Positions 22,744 to 24,696 of a stretch of DNA of 24,696 bases are shown one piece after another. The position numbers were made by a program, and so were the translations under genes. Origin of the DNA: Lingula anatina (Eukaryota > Brachiopoda > Lingulata > Lingulida > Lingulidae). Where the stretch lies: NCBI RefSeq assembly GCF_001039355.2, contig NW_019773736.1, positions 107,986-132,681 on the forward strand, given 5' to 3'. Positions within the stretch are counted from its first letter, which is position 1. Every line of letters begins with the position of its first letter. The notes below the pieces were generated by a model. That model was not told the DNA's origin. It saw nothing but the letters and a program-made list of their open reading frames with translations, and searched no databases.

Positions 22744-24356
22744 GTGTGTGTGTTCCACTTACTTGGTCCAGATAGTATCTAGAACTCCTGCACTGGTTGG
22801 TAATGCCACTACAGAAACAGGACAGACAGCCATCAGGATTGCTAGGAGCCATGTAGAAGGTGCCTGGTTTACAGCGATCACAGTCCCGGCCCATAGCATT
22901 TTCCTGGAAAATTGATTTCAAAGAATAAAATTGTCAACCTGTTTTCTATATTTTTATGACTTTTTATGGTGATTATACCCATTTCTCTAATGGGGGTAAT
23001 TAAAAGTAAATGCAAATAAACAGATAAAATAATCAAAATAATATATCAAGATTATCCCTGTTGCAAAACAATGCAAATTTACTGTATAAGTTGGCTAATT
23101 TATATCAGTTTGTTTGGTACTTTAACCCATTCATTTAATTACCAAAGTATAACTTTCATTATTCATGTATGACTATTTTTCTTTCTGTCTTATTTAATGT
23201 TCTTATTATATTTTTTCCTTTTTTTCTCTCTTTCTTTTATCTTTTTTCTCTCTTGTTAAAAAACTAACCCTGCAAGTGCACTGTTTGGTAACAGAATCAC
23301 ATCTCTCCATCATGCCTGGCATGGTGCCACCTTGATCACACTGACACAATGGGGCTGGGGGAGTGGCTGAAATAACAATGACAGTATTTACCATATCAGT
23401 TGTTACAGTTACAACATCATGCCTGGCATGGTGCCACCTTGATCACACTGACACAGTGGGGCTGGGGGAGTGGCTGAAATAACAATGACAGTATTTACAA
23501 TATCAGTTGTTACAGTTACAACATCATGCCTGGCATGGTACCACCTTGATCAAACAAACACAGAAGAAGGGGGTTGTGGCTGAAAAATTATTTTATCTGT
23601 ATTTGCAATTATCAGTTGTTACAGTTACAATTTGCCATGCAAGGTACCTAGAGTTCATGTAACAAATACCATAAATTTTTGTCAAATTCATGAGACATTA
23701 CAATTTGCCAGGCAAGATACCTGGAATTCACATAACAAATATATAAGTATTACAGATTCTGTTACCATTCATCATCTAATTTACTTTCATATTATAAAGC
23801 CTTAAATTCATCATCGTTATTTACTTACTGATGGGTATACAGCGGCTCCCAAGTTGGAGTGGATTTCCAGTAAATCCAGAGGCACATCTTGAAATAAAGT
23901 TTAAAATACAATGTAACATAAAAGTAGAAAACTAATAGTAGGACACATCAAAATTATCCTCTTTAATCATATCAAACCATTATGTTTACATAATACTAGA
24001 CATACACTATATTTTTCAATACTCCTAATACTGTAACAGTCAAAGGTTGATTTTGTTTCTATTGCATTGTATTGTAATGTTTGTTTTGCAGTGCATCATA
24101 TTGCATTGTAAATATATTGTGTATTTTATCATACATACACAAACAATATAAAACATCAATTAAGCATGATAATATGGTGAAAATGAGTTATGTATTCCTA
24201 AAAAATTATGGTTAATTGCAAAATCTAATGTACTGAACGGCCGCGTGATAATTGACCACCACCACTGACCTTTCACACCTCCTTCCTGTGTAGCCAGTTG
24301 GACACTGTGTACAGGTCACCTGGTTGTCTGAGGACAGGACACATGTGGGGCTGAAC
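605..24356 (-). CDS. HSPG2: Perlecan (basement-membrane heparan sulfate proteoglycan core protein), partial, 37 exons
   Basis: Secreted modular matrix proteoglycan that builds basement membranes and binds laminin, nidogen, growth factors and cell receptors. The sequence shows, in order: LE modules, a laminin IV domain, more LE modules, twelve Ig domains with both disulfide cysteines, then LG1 and an EGF repeat. This combination is known only from perlecan. Exons were placed by reading frame, GT-AG borders and phase continuity: 37 exons, 5315 coding bases, no stop and no phase conflict. It is 5'-partial (signal peptide, SEA and LDL-receptor A modules would lie beyond 24696) and 3'-partial (the remaining EGF and LG2-LG3 would lie below 1). 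From memory, human perlecan has about 21 Ig domains and mouse about 14, against twelve here. The symbol is given by orthology; the name in this species is unknown. Identification is firm, and individual splice borders are predictions. Confidence 0.96.
824..1273. other. Intron between exons 36 and 37, no further content seen
   Basis: 450-base AT-rich intron with a pure A run at 1198-1208. Nothing coding or structured was recognised. Confidence 0.7.
1274..1423 (-). CDS. HSPG2: Perlecan exon 36: laminin G domain 1, third part
   Basis: 150 bases, phase 1 at both ends; no ATG-initiated frame makes it obvious. Encodes [40 protein letters not shown] and [15 protein letters not shown]-x-P is the standard LG signature. 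Acceptor GTTCTCAG, donor GTAAGT. Confidence 0.93.
1448..1467. repeat. ATA trinucleotide microsatellite
   Basis: Short (ATA)n run in the intron between exons 35 and 36, on the acceptor side of exon 36. The remaining intron to 1924 is AT-rich without recognised content. Confidence 0.8.
1925..2012. repeat. Imperfect TG-rich repeat next to the exon 35 donor
   Basis: Degenerate TG/TGTGT stretch (CA-rich on the transcript strand) that begins within a few bases of the splice donor of exon 35. It produces the short open frames on the plus strand here, which I treat as spurious. Confidence 0.75.
2017..2199 (-). CDS. HSPG2: Perlecan exon 35: laminin G domain 1, middle
   Basis: 183 bases, phase 1 at both ends. 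Encodes [31 protein letters not shown] and [13 protein letters not shown], the classical LG core motifs. Phase selects the donor GTCTGT at 2015-2016 over a nearby GTACAC. The intron after it begins with a TG-rich repeat. Confidence 0.95.
2200..2548. other. Main part of the intron between exons 34 and 35
   Basis: AT-rich, no recognised feature until the 26-base tandem repeat that begins at 2549. Confidence 0.65.
2549..2642. repeat. 26-base tandem repeat spanning the exon 34 splice donor
   Basis: Units start at 2549, 2575, 2601 and 2627. The last one overlaps the exon 34 end and its donor (CAGATG then GTAAGTG on the minus strand). Unit 2575 keeps an identical intact donor, while units 2549 and 2601 have ACAAGT in place of GTAAGT. 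Confidence 0.95.
2634..2747 (-). CDS. HSPG2: Perlecan exon 34: laminin G domain 1, N-terminal strands
   Basis: 114 bases, phase 1 at both ends. Encodes [20 protein letters not shown] and [17 protein letters not shown]. It corresponds to the start of perlecan LG1, whose next residues in other animals are G-L-L-L-Y-N-G, as exon 35 supplies. The donor GTAAGT sits inside a 26-base tandem repeat that contains a second intact donor at 2580-2581. Confidence 0.94.
3027..3154 (-). CDS. HSPG2: Perlecan exon 33: Ig domain 12, C-terminal half, last Ig of the array
   Basis: 128 bases, phase 2 in and phase 1 out. Encodes [40 protein letters not shown] and VQ. It ends domain IV and is joined directly to the LG domain. 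Donor GTGAGT; acceptor ATATCTCCAG. Confidence 0.93.
3440..3600. repeat. Tandem copies of the exon 32 3' end with splice donor (~62-base period)
   Basis: The true exon end is at 3571. Copies of the same exon tail and donor end at 3510 and 3446. The copy at 3446 keeps the donor GTGAGTCAAGG exactly and an exon tail encoding K-K-G-A-E-L-P; the middle copy has TT at the donor. The rest of the intron 3155-3440 is AT-rich with nothing recognised. Confidence 0.92.
3571..3706 (-). CDS. HSPG2: Perlecan exon 32: Ig domain 12, N-terminal half
   Basis: 136 bases, phase 1 in and phase 2 out. Encodes [40 protein letters not shown] and AELP. First cysteine and tryptophan present. The donor GTGAGT and about 30 bases of exon end are repeated twice further into the intron (3446 and 3510). 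Confidence 0.93.
3829..3960. repeat. ATT/TA-rich low-complexity tract
   Basis: Degenerate ATT and TAT repeats occupying the start (transcript sense) of the intron after exon 31, right up to the donor at 3964-3965. Confidence 0.75.
3966..4160 (-). CDS. HSPG2: Perlecan exon 31: Ig domain 11, C-terminal half
   Basis: 195 bases, phase 1 at both ends. Encodes [40 protein letters not shown] and [11 protein letters not shown] (an N-A-T sequon). It contributes the core tryptophan and second cysteine. Donor GTCAGT, acceptor ACTCCAG. Confidence 0.95.
4161..4637. other. Intron between exons 30 and 31 with an 11-base C run
   Basis: 477 bases, AT-rich. An 11-base C run at 4604-4614 reads as a G run on the transcript, 23 bases from the exon 30 donor. 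No other feature recognised. Confidence 0.7.
4638..4730 (-). CDS. HSPG2: Perlecan exon 30: Ig domain 11, N-terminal half
   Basis: 93 bases, phase 1 at both ends. Encodes [20 protein letters not shown] and [10 protein letters not shown], with the first Ig cysteine in IRCLL. Too short to stand out alone; it is placed by phase, borders (acceptor GATTTCAG, donor GTGGGT) and by completing exon 31. The donor is followed 23 bases on by an 11-base G run on the transcript. Confidence 0.88.
4731..5155. other. Intron between exons 29 and 30, no content seen
   Basis: 425 bases, AT-rich; no repeat or coding signal recognised. Confidence 0.65.
5156..5253 (-). CDS. HSPG2: Perlecan exon 29: Ig domain 10, C-terminal part
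   Basis: 98 bases, phase 2 in and phase 1 out. Encodes [20 protein letters not shown] and YYWFVNIA. The split arginine codon (AG then A) restores [15 protein letters not shown] across the junction. Acceptor TTTCCTAG, donor GTAAGT. Confidence 0.92.
5437..5640. repeat. CT and CA compound microsatellite
   Basis: Degenerate (CT)n with interspersed (CA)n, GA/GT on the transcript strand, in the intron after exon 28. The plus-strand open frames here are low-complexity artefacts. Confidence 0.85.
5656..5821 (-). CDS. HSPG2: Perlecan exon 28: Ig domain 10, N-terminal part
   Basis: 166 bases, phase 1 in and phase 2 out. Encodes [36 protein letters not shown] and [10 protein letters not shown], so it reaches strand E. 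The donor is GTATGG; a CA then CT microsatellite follows in the intron. The acceptor is ATTACGCCAG. Confidence 0.92.
5822..6277. other. Intron between exons 27 and 28, no content seen
   Basis: 456 bases, AT-rich; nothing recognised. Confidence 0.65.
6278..6425 (-). CDS. HSPG2: Perlecan exon 27: Ig domain 9, C-terminal half
   Basis: 148 bases, phase 0 in and phase 1 out. Encodes [40 protein letters not shown] and VTVRVI. The second Ig cysteine is in YRCVA. Donor GTAAGT, acceptor GCTTTAG. Confidence 0.93.
6639..6751 (-). CDS. HSPG2: Perlecan exon 26: Ig domain 9, N-terminal half
   Basis: 113 bases, phase 1 in and phase 0 out. Encodes [20 protein letters not shown] and [17 protein letters not shown]. 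First cysteine and core tryptophan present. Donor GTAATA; the acceptor (CATGAAG) has a poor pyrimidine tract. A single undetermined base (n) lies nearby in the intron at 6791. Confidence 0.9.
6752..7329. other. Intron between exons 25 and 26 with a short AAAT run and one undetermined base
   Basis: 578 bases. AAATA repeats at about 6760-6785 and an n at 6791 mark a probable assembly or polymorphism problem next to the simple repeat. Nothing else recognised. Confidence 0.7.
7330..7509 (-). CDS. HSPG2: Perlecan exon 25: Ig domain 8, C-terminal half
   Basis: 180 bases, phase 1 at both ends. Encodes [40 protein letters not shown] and HTVELIVA. It carries the core tryptophan and second cysteine of the Ig domain. 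Donor GTGAGG, acceptor TTTTTTCAG. Confidence 0.94.
7510..8007. other. Intron between exons 24 and 25, no content seen
   Basis: 498 bases, AT-rich; nothing recognised. Confidence 0.65.
8008..8109 (-). CDS. HSPG2: Perlecan exon 24: Ig domain 8, N-terminal half
   Basis: 102 bases, phase 1 at both ends. Encodes [20 protein letters not shown] and [13 protein letters not shown]. The first Ig cysteine is in MRCVA. Joining to exon 25 creates an RGD tripeptide across the junction. Acceptor TTTTTTAG, donor GTTAGT. Confidence 0.92.
8399..8677 (-). CDS. HSPG2: Perlecan exon 23: Ig domain 7 (single exon)
   Basis: 279 bases, phase 1 at both ends; the longest single-exon Ig here. Encodes [20 protein letters not shown] with the following tryptophan, then [20 protein letters not shown] and VRLI. 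The C-D region has an arginine-rich loop (EEQRRRPSS). A symmetric exon, skippable in frame. Confidence 0.95.
8962..9116 (-). CDS. HSPG2: Perlecan exon 22: Ig domain 6, C-terminal half
   Basis: 155 bases, phase 2 in and phase 1 out. Encodes [36 protein letters not shown] and VSVTLS. The second Ig cysteine is in YVCTG. Donor GTAGGT; acceptor ACATTAG. Confidence 0.91.
9117..9451. other. Intron between exons 21 and 22, no content seen
   Basis: 335 bases, AT-rich with AATAAT stretches near 9285-9310; nothing else recognised. Confidence 0.65.
9452..9578 (-). CDS. HSPG2: Perlecan exon 21: Ig domain 6, N-terminal half
   Basis: 127 bases, phase 1 in and phase 2 out. Encodes [40 protein letters not shown] and T-R, with the arginine codon split over the junction. 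First cysteine and tryptophan present. Donor GTGACT is weak; acceptor ACTTACAG. Confidence 0.9.
9777..9894 (-). CDS. HSPG2: Perlecan exon 20: Ig domain 5, C-terminal half
   Basis: 118 bases, phase 0 in and phase 1 out. Encodes [20 protein letters not shown] then [19 protein letters not shown], with the D-x-G-x-Y-x-C Ig signature. Acceptor GTCTTCCAG, donor GTATGT. Confidence 0.93.
9895..10310. other. Intron between exons 19 and 20, no content seen
   Basis: 416 bases; nothing recognised. Confidence 0.65.
10311..10450 (-). CDS. HSPG2: Perlecan exon 19: Ig domain 5, N-terminal half
   Basis: 140 bases, phase 1 in and phase 0 out. Encodes [39 protein letters not shown] and QLTSNHR, giving the first cysteine and tryptophan. 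Acceptor CTCCCTAG, donor GTGAGA. Confidence 0.93.
10640..11103. repeat. Decaying tandem array of the exon 18 3' end with splice donor
   Basis: The true exon end is at 11046. Equivalent exon ends followed by a donor lie at 10955 (GTAAGT, very similar), 10862 (GTATGT, diverged), 10756 (GTAATT, more diverged) and possibly 10648. Spacings are 91, 93, 106 and 108 bases. The copy ending at 10955 still reads [17 protein letters not shown] in the coding frame. Confidence 0.88.
11046..11183 (-). CDS. HSPG2: Perlecan exon 18: Ig domain 4, C-terminal half
   Basis: 138 bases, phase 1 at both ends. Encodes [35 protein letters not shown] and [10 protein letters not shown]. The last 60 or so bases plus the donor GTAAGT are repeated several times in the downstream intron (10648-11013), in steadily decaying copies. 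Confidence 0.93.
11184..11580. other. Intron between exons 17 and 18, mostly unremarkable
   Basis: AT-rich; nothing recognised apart from the tetranucleotide repeat that follows at 11581. Confidence 0.65.
11581..11616. repeat. (AAAT)9 microsatellite beside the exon 17 donor
   Basis: Nine clean AAAT units (TTTA on the transcript) ending six bases from the exon 17 border at 11623. Confidence 0.95.
11623..11775 (-). CDS. HSPG2: Perlecan exon 17: Ig domain 4, N-terminal half
   Basis: 153 bases, phase 1 at both ends. Encodes [11 protein letters not shown] (an N-N-T glycosylation sequon), [13 protein letters not shown] and [12 protein letters not shown], so both the first cysteine and the tryptophan are here. 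The donor GTGAGC is followed directly by a TTTA tetranucleotide repeat. The acceptor lies in an AG-AG run; the outer AG keeps the frame. Confidence 0.92.
11776..12176. other. Intron between exons 16 and 17
   Basis: 401 bases with a run of A at 11906-11920, TTAATTAATTAATTAAT-like sequence after it and a short TA run at 12147-12156 near the exon 16 donor. Nothing coding recognised. Confidence 0.7.
12177..12443 (-). CDS. HSPG2: Perlecan exon 16: Ig domain 3 (single exon)
   Basis: 267 bases, phase 1 at both ends. A complete Ig domain: [40 protein letters not shown] and ILYVR. A symmetric exon, skippable in frame. Acceptor TTTCTGCAG, donor GTAGGC. Confidence 0.95.
12444..12820. other. Intron between exons 15 and 16, no content seen
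   Basis: 377 bases with ATAATA near 12460-12490; nothing else recognised. Confidence 0.65.
12821..12989 (-). CDS. HSPG2: Perlecan exon 15: Ig domain 2, C-terminal half
   Basis: 169 bases, phase 0 in and phase 1 out. Encodes [15 protein letters not shown] (core tryptophan), [20 protein letters not shown] (second cysteine), ending ARLT. It completes the half domain of exon 14. An alternative acceptor two bases downstream exists (AG-AG) but would break the frame. Confidence 0.92.
14796..14974. repeat. Two-copy tandem repeat, 107-base offset
   Basis: The segment beginning GAGCT at 14796 recurs at 14903 with mismatches and small indels; shared cores include ATTAAATAAAGCACA and AAACAGCAGT. Intronic and not related to any exon I can see. 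Confidence 0.85.
15063..15137. repeat. GACA tetranucleotide microsatellite
   Basis: Imperfect (GACA)n with CAAA, GATA and GATG variants, in the 4.8-kb intron. Confidence 0.92.
16066..16135. repeat. Inverted repeat with 12-base arms
   Basis: TGAAACACCATG at 16066-16077 and its exact complement at 16124-16135, separated by 46 AT-rich bases. It could be a MITE remnant or chance; no target-site duplication was recognised. Confidence 0.6.
17818..17912 (-). CDS. HSPG2: Perlecan exon 14: Ig domain 2, N-terminal half
   Basis: 95 bases, phase 1 in and phase 0 out. Encodes [20 protein letters not shown] and [11 protein letters not shown], the A to B strands with the first Ig cysteine but no tryptophan, which is supplied by exon 15 some 4.8 kb downstream. 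Donor GTTAGA, acceptor CCATTATAG. Confidence 0.9.
17913..18536. other. Intron between exons 13 and 14
   Basis: 624 bases. A GGTTCAAATCC string at 17972-17982 matches a Pol III B box, but no A box lies at the right distance upstream, so I do not call a SINE or tRNA. The rest is AT-rich with nothing recognised. Confidence 0.55.
18537..18809 (-). CDS. HSPG2: Perlecan exon 13: Ig domain 1 (single exon)
   Basis: 273 bases, phase 1 at both ends, one complete I-set Ig domain. Visible marks are [11 protein letters not shown] (first cysteine), VRWTRSGG (core tryptophan), [20 protein letters not shown] (second cysteine) and a final LQVRV strand. A symmetric phase 1-1 exon could be skipped without breaking frame. 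Confidence 0.95.
19060..19121 (-). CDS. HSPG2: Perlecan exon 12: last laminin EGF-like half module before the Ig array
   Basis: 62 bases, phase 2 in and phase 1 out. Encodes [20 protein letters not shown]. The module stops after this cysteine and the frame runs straight into the first Ig domain, so it marks the border between perlecan domains III and IV. Donor GTGAGA. Confidence 0.9.
19122..19465. other. Intron between exons 11 and 12
   Basis: 344 bases. 19330-19460 is less AT-rich than most introns and open on several frames, but shows no cysteine pattern of an LE or Ig module; nothing recognised. Confidence 0.6.
19466..19552 (-). CDS. HSPG2: Perlecan exon 11: laminin EGF-like half module
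   Basis: 87 bases, phase 2 at both ends. Encodes [19 protein letters not shown] and [10 protein letters not shown]. Same length, phase and cysteine spacing as exon 1 of the window (24270-24356). Acceptor TTATTTCAG, donor GTCAGT. Confidence 0.93.
19553..19861. other. Intron between exons 10 and 11, no content seen
   Basis: 309 bases, AT-rich; nothing recognised. Confidence 0.65.
19862..19989 (-). CDS. HSPG2: Perlecan exon 10: laminin EGF-like module
   Basis: 128 bases, phase 0 in and phase 2 out. Encodes [20 protein letters not shown], then [20 protein letters not shown]-x-HNT-x-G is the canonical LE motif. The acceptor has a strong pyrimidine tract; the donor is GTGAGT. Confidence 0.95.
20170..20200. 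repeat. Partial copy of the exon 9 3' end in the following intron
   Basis: On the minus strand it reads C-N-E-E-T-G-I-C, the same peptide as the end of exon 9, 121 bases downstream of the original (shared core at 20179-20193 and 20300-20314). The position equivalent to the donor no longer has GT, so it is a dead exon fragment. Confidence 0.85.
20287..20403 (-). CDS. HSPG2: Perlecan exon 9: laminin EGF-like module
   Basis: 117 bases, phase 0 at both ends. Encodes [27 protein letters not shown] and TGICL. C-x-C-x-G-H-x-x-x-C is the hallmark start of an LE module. The donor GTAGAT is a little weak. About 30 bases of the exon end recur 121 bases further into the intron. Confidence 0.94.
20404..20763. 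other. Intron between exons 8 and 9, AT-rich
   Basis: Very AT-rich with many ATTAT motifs, grading into the ATT microsatellite; nothing coding recognised. Confidence 0.65.
20764..20793. repeat. ATT microsatellite touching the exon 8 donor
   Basis: About ten ATT units (AAT on the transcript) ending two bases from the donor at 20794-20795. Confidence 0.93.
20796..21026 (-). CDS. HSPG2: Perlecan exon 8: end of laminin IV and resumed laminin EGF module
   Basis: 231 bases, phase 0 at both ends. Encodes the C-terminal part of laminin IV ([19 protein letters not shown], then LRDLSLDTA) and the LE remainder [16 protein letters not shown]. In the family an LE module is interrupted by the laminin IV insert and resumes exactly with this C-x-C-P-x-G-Y-x-G-x-S-C pattern. 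The donor GTAATA runs straight into an ATT microsatellite. Confidence 0.95.
21323..21406 (-). CDS. HSPG2: Perlecan exon 7: laminin IV domain
   Basis: 84 bases, phase 0 at both ends. Encodes [18 protein letters not shown] and a short tail FEIPMTE. It is placed by uninterrupted frame between exons 6 and 8 and by clean borders (acceptor AAACCTAG, donor GTGAGT). This part of laminin IV is less conserved, so identity rests on position and phase. Confidence 0.87.
21407..21729. other. Intron between exons 6 and 7 with a C-rich/CT-rich tract
   Basis: 323 bases. 21672-21705 is nine C followed by CT-rich sequence, purine-rich with a G run on the transcript, 25-58 bases from the exon 6 donor. Otherwise nothing recognised. 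Confidence 0.7.
21730..21825 (-). CDS. HSPG2: Perlecan exon 6: laminin IV domain, middle
   Basis: 96 bases, phase 0 at both ends. Encodes [15 protein letters not shown] then DVDLELI, the conserved SYG-x-L-x-F strand of laminin IV. The donor GTAAGA is followed 25-58 bases later by a purine-rich stretch ending in nine G on the transcript strand. Confidence 0.92.
21826..22221. other. Intron between exons 5 and 6, no content seen before the microsatellite
   Basis: AT-rich; nothing recognised. Confidence 0.65.
22222..22256. repeat. ATT microsatellite beside the exon 5 donor
   Basis: About eleven ATT/TTA units ending four bases from the donor at 22260-22261. Confidence 0.93.
22262..22447 (-). CDS. 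HSPG2: Perlecan exon 5: laminin IV domain, N-terminal part
   Basis: 186 bases, phase 0 at both ends. Encodes [17 protein letters not shown] through [12 protein letters not shown]. The F-x-L-P-x-x-F-x-G-D stretch is the recognisable laminin IV (laminin B) core that precedes SYG. Donor GTGAAT, followed by a TTA microsatellite; acceptor TTTCCCCAG. Confidence 0.93.
22550..22752. repeat. CA/CT compound microsatellite, including about 30 pure CT units
   Basis: Degenerate CT and CA blocks, then an uninterrupted CT run at about 22680-22741 and TG repeats up to 22752. On the transcript this is a long GA tract beginning about 20 bases after the exon 4 donor. All open frames here are low-complexity artefacts. 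Confidence 0.95.
22763..22903 (-). CDS. HSPG2: Perlecan exon 4: laminin EGF-like module, lead-in to laminin IV
   Basis: 141 bases, phase 0 at both ends. Encodes [18 protein letters not shown], then cysteines in [16 protein letters not shown], matching the LE stretch directly before laminin IV domains in perlecan and laminins. The donor GTAAGT is followed within 20 bases by a CA then CT microsatellite. Confidence 0.94.
22904..23268. other. Intron between exons 3 and 4
   Basis: 365 bases; T/C-rich at 23210-23255 (A/G-rich on the transcript, near the exon 3 donor). Nothing else recognised. Confidence 0.65.
23269..23366 (-). CDS. HSPG2: Perlecan exon 3: laminin EGF-like module
   Basis: 98 bases, phase 1 in and phase 0 out. 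Encodes [20 protein letters not shown] followed by [12 protein letters not shown], a typical opening LE half before a laminin IV domain in perlecan. Acceptor TTATTTCAG, donor GTTAGT. The 5' part of this exon, with its acceptor, is repeated twice more in the upstream intron with a 107-base period. Confidence 0.92.
23308..23630. repeat. 107-base tandem repeat duplicating the exon 3 5' end and its acceptor
   Basis: Units start at 23308, 23415 and 23522. The first contains the true acceptor and first 59 bases of exon 3. The second is nearly identical, including acceptor AG and coding sequence (one synonymous CCA-TTG to CCA-CTG change). The third is diverged but keeps the AG. Confidence 0.95.
23625..23740. 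repeat. Two-copy repeat with 73-base offset
   Basis: TTACAATTTGCCA with about 30 further similar bases at 23625 recurs at 23698. It lies next to the 107-base repeat in the same intron, pointing to repeated local duplication. Confidence 0.8.
23829..23887 (-). CDS. HSPG2: Perlecan exon 2: end of laminin EGF-like module
   Basis: 59 bases, phase 2 in and phase 1 out. It completes the LE module with CASGFTGNP and GSRCIPI. An arginine codon is split across the upstream junction (CER then C). The donor is a consensus GTAAGT. It parallels the exon at 19060-19121 ([13 protein letters not shown]). Confidence 0.9.
23888..24269. other. Intron between exons 1 and 2
   Basis: 382 bases; repeated ATTGCATTGTA-like motifs around 24060-24110, otherwise AT-rich with nothing recognised. 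Confidence 0.65.
24270..24356 (-). CDS. HSPG2: Perlecan exon 1 of window: laminin EGF-like half module
   Basis: 87 bases, entered and left in phase 2. Encodes FSPTC then [18 protein letters not shown], the first part of an LE module with its paired cysteines. Acceptor TTTCCCAG and donor GTCAGT are visible on the minus strand. It has the same length and phases as the exon at 19466-19552, which encodes the equivalent half of a later LE module, so the two are probably ancient duplicates. Earlier exons lie beyond the right edge. Confidence 0.9.
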
Positions 24357-24696
24357 CTGGGAAACAGACAATTTAAATATTTTGAAACATGATTCAGAAT
24401 TATGACATTAAATATGTGTTATGATGGTGCATATGATCAATCTCGAGAAATAGAACACTGTCAAAAGTCGAATGTTTCAAACTTATGGGCAACAAGAGAG
24501 CACTTCAAGACTGTGTTCCCATAATTTTATCGTAGTAACAGGATCGATTTATCTCAGTGGGTATTCTCGCTAAGGCGCAGACATATGTAATCAGCTTAAT
24601 TGTCTGGCACACCCCCTCATAAAGCTACACAAACCACATCATGGCCCACTTAGTTTTCCCGACTTTACCCAAATACTTTCAGTTATGAGGGGGGGG
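24357..24696. other. Intron upstream of exon 1, cut by the window edge
   Basis: Contains a weak tRNA-like string (TATCTCAGTGGG near 24549-24560, resembling a Pol III A box) without a matching B box, and an inverted repeat at the right edge. No coding exon recognised. Confidence 0.6.
24612..24693. repeat. Inverted repeat, possible MITE ends
   Basis: CCCCCTCATAA at 24612-24622 is the exact complement of 24683-24693, enclosing about 60 bases. The window ends three bases later in a G run, so flanks and target-site duplication cannot be judged. Confidence 0.55.

Noticed and set aside
22415-22921. Open frames of 98-166 codons on both strands
   Set aside because: Low-complexity translation of the CT/CA microsatellite; only the exon 4 part (22763-22903, minus) is real.
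1-24696. Bacterial-type features such as operons, CRISPR arrays, ribosome binding sites or attachment sites
   Set aside because: The window is a spliced animal gene; the tandem repeats have no CRISPR-like spacer pattern.

Overview
This window is the interior of one large animal gene on the minus strand. It encodes perlecan, the basement-membrane heparan sulfate proteoglycan core protein (HSPG2 in vertebrates, unc-52 in nematodes, terribly reduced optic lobes/trol in flies). I could chain 37 exons (24356 down to 605). All 36 introns read GT-AG on the minus strand and the phases join without a break, giving 5315 coding bases (1771 complete codons). Neither the start codon and signal peptide nor the stop codon lies in the window, so both ends of the gene are missing. 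The domain order, laminin EGF (LE), laminin IV, LE, a long Ig array, laminin G (LG), then EGF, is diagnostic for perlecan.

Layout in transcript order (right to left): 24356-22763, LE modules; 22447-20796, one laminin IV domain interrupting an LE module; 20403-19060, further LE modules; 18809-3027, twelve Ig domains of perlecan domain IV, three on single exons and nine split over two exons; 2747-605, the first LG domain and first EGF repeat of the C-terminal endorepellin-like region. The LE and Ig modules form the extended rod of a secreted matrix protein, and the LG/EGF part is the region that in other animals binds integrin and dystroglycan.

The organism is an invertebrate bilaterian, most likely a marine one. 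Introns are mostly 200-600 bp and AT-rich, with CA/CT, ATT and TAAA microsatellites. At the left edge there is a 161-bp tandem repeat, then a GAC-rich microsatellite, then a perfect palindrome. That architecture recalls the pearl/Helentron-associated elements of molluscs. A mollusc or other lophotrochozoan is my inference, not a proof. No second gene, RNA gene, CRISPR array or intact transposase was seen. One intron of 4.8 kb splits the second Ig domain.

The most unusual feature is recurrent tandem duplication of exon edges together with their splice sites. Three introns carry decaying copies of the preceding exon's 3' end plus splice donor (near 2580, 3446-3571 and 10648-11046). A fourth carries a copy of an exon end whose donor is lost (20179). 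One carries copies of the following exon's 5' end plus acceptor (23308-23630). Simple repeats also cluster just downstream of splice donors. I see no evidence of a wholly new biological system. The exon-edge duplications, and the paired loss of the LG1 disulfide cysteines, are what deserve a second look.
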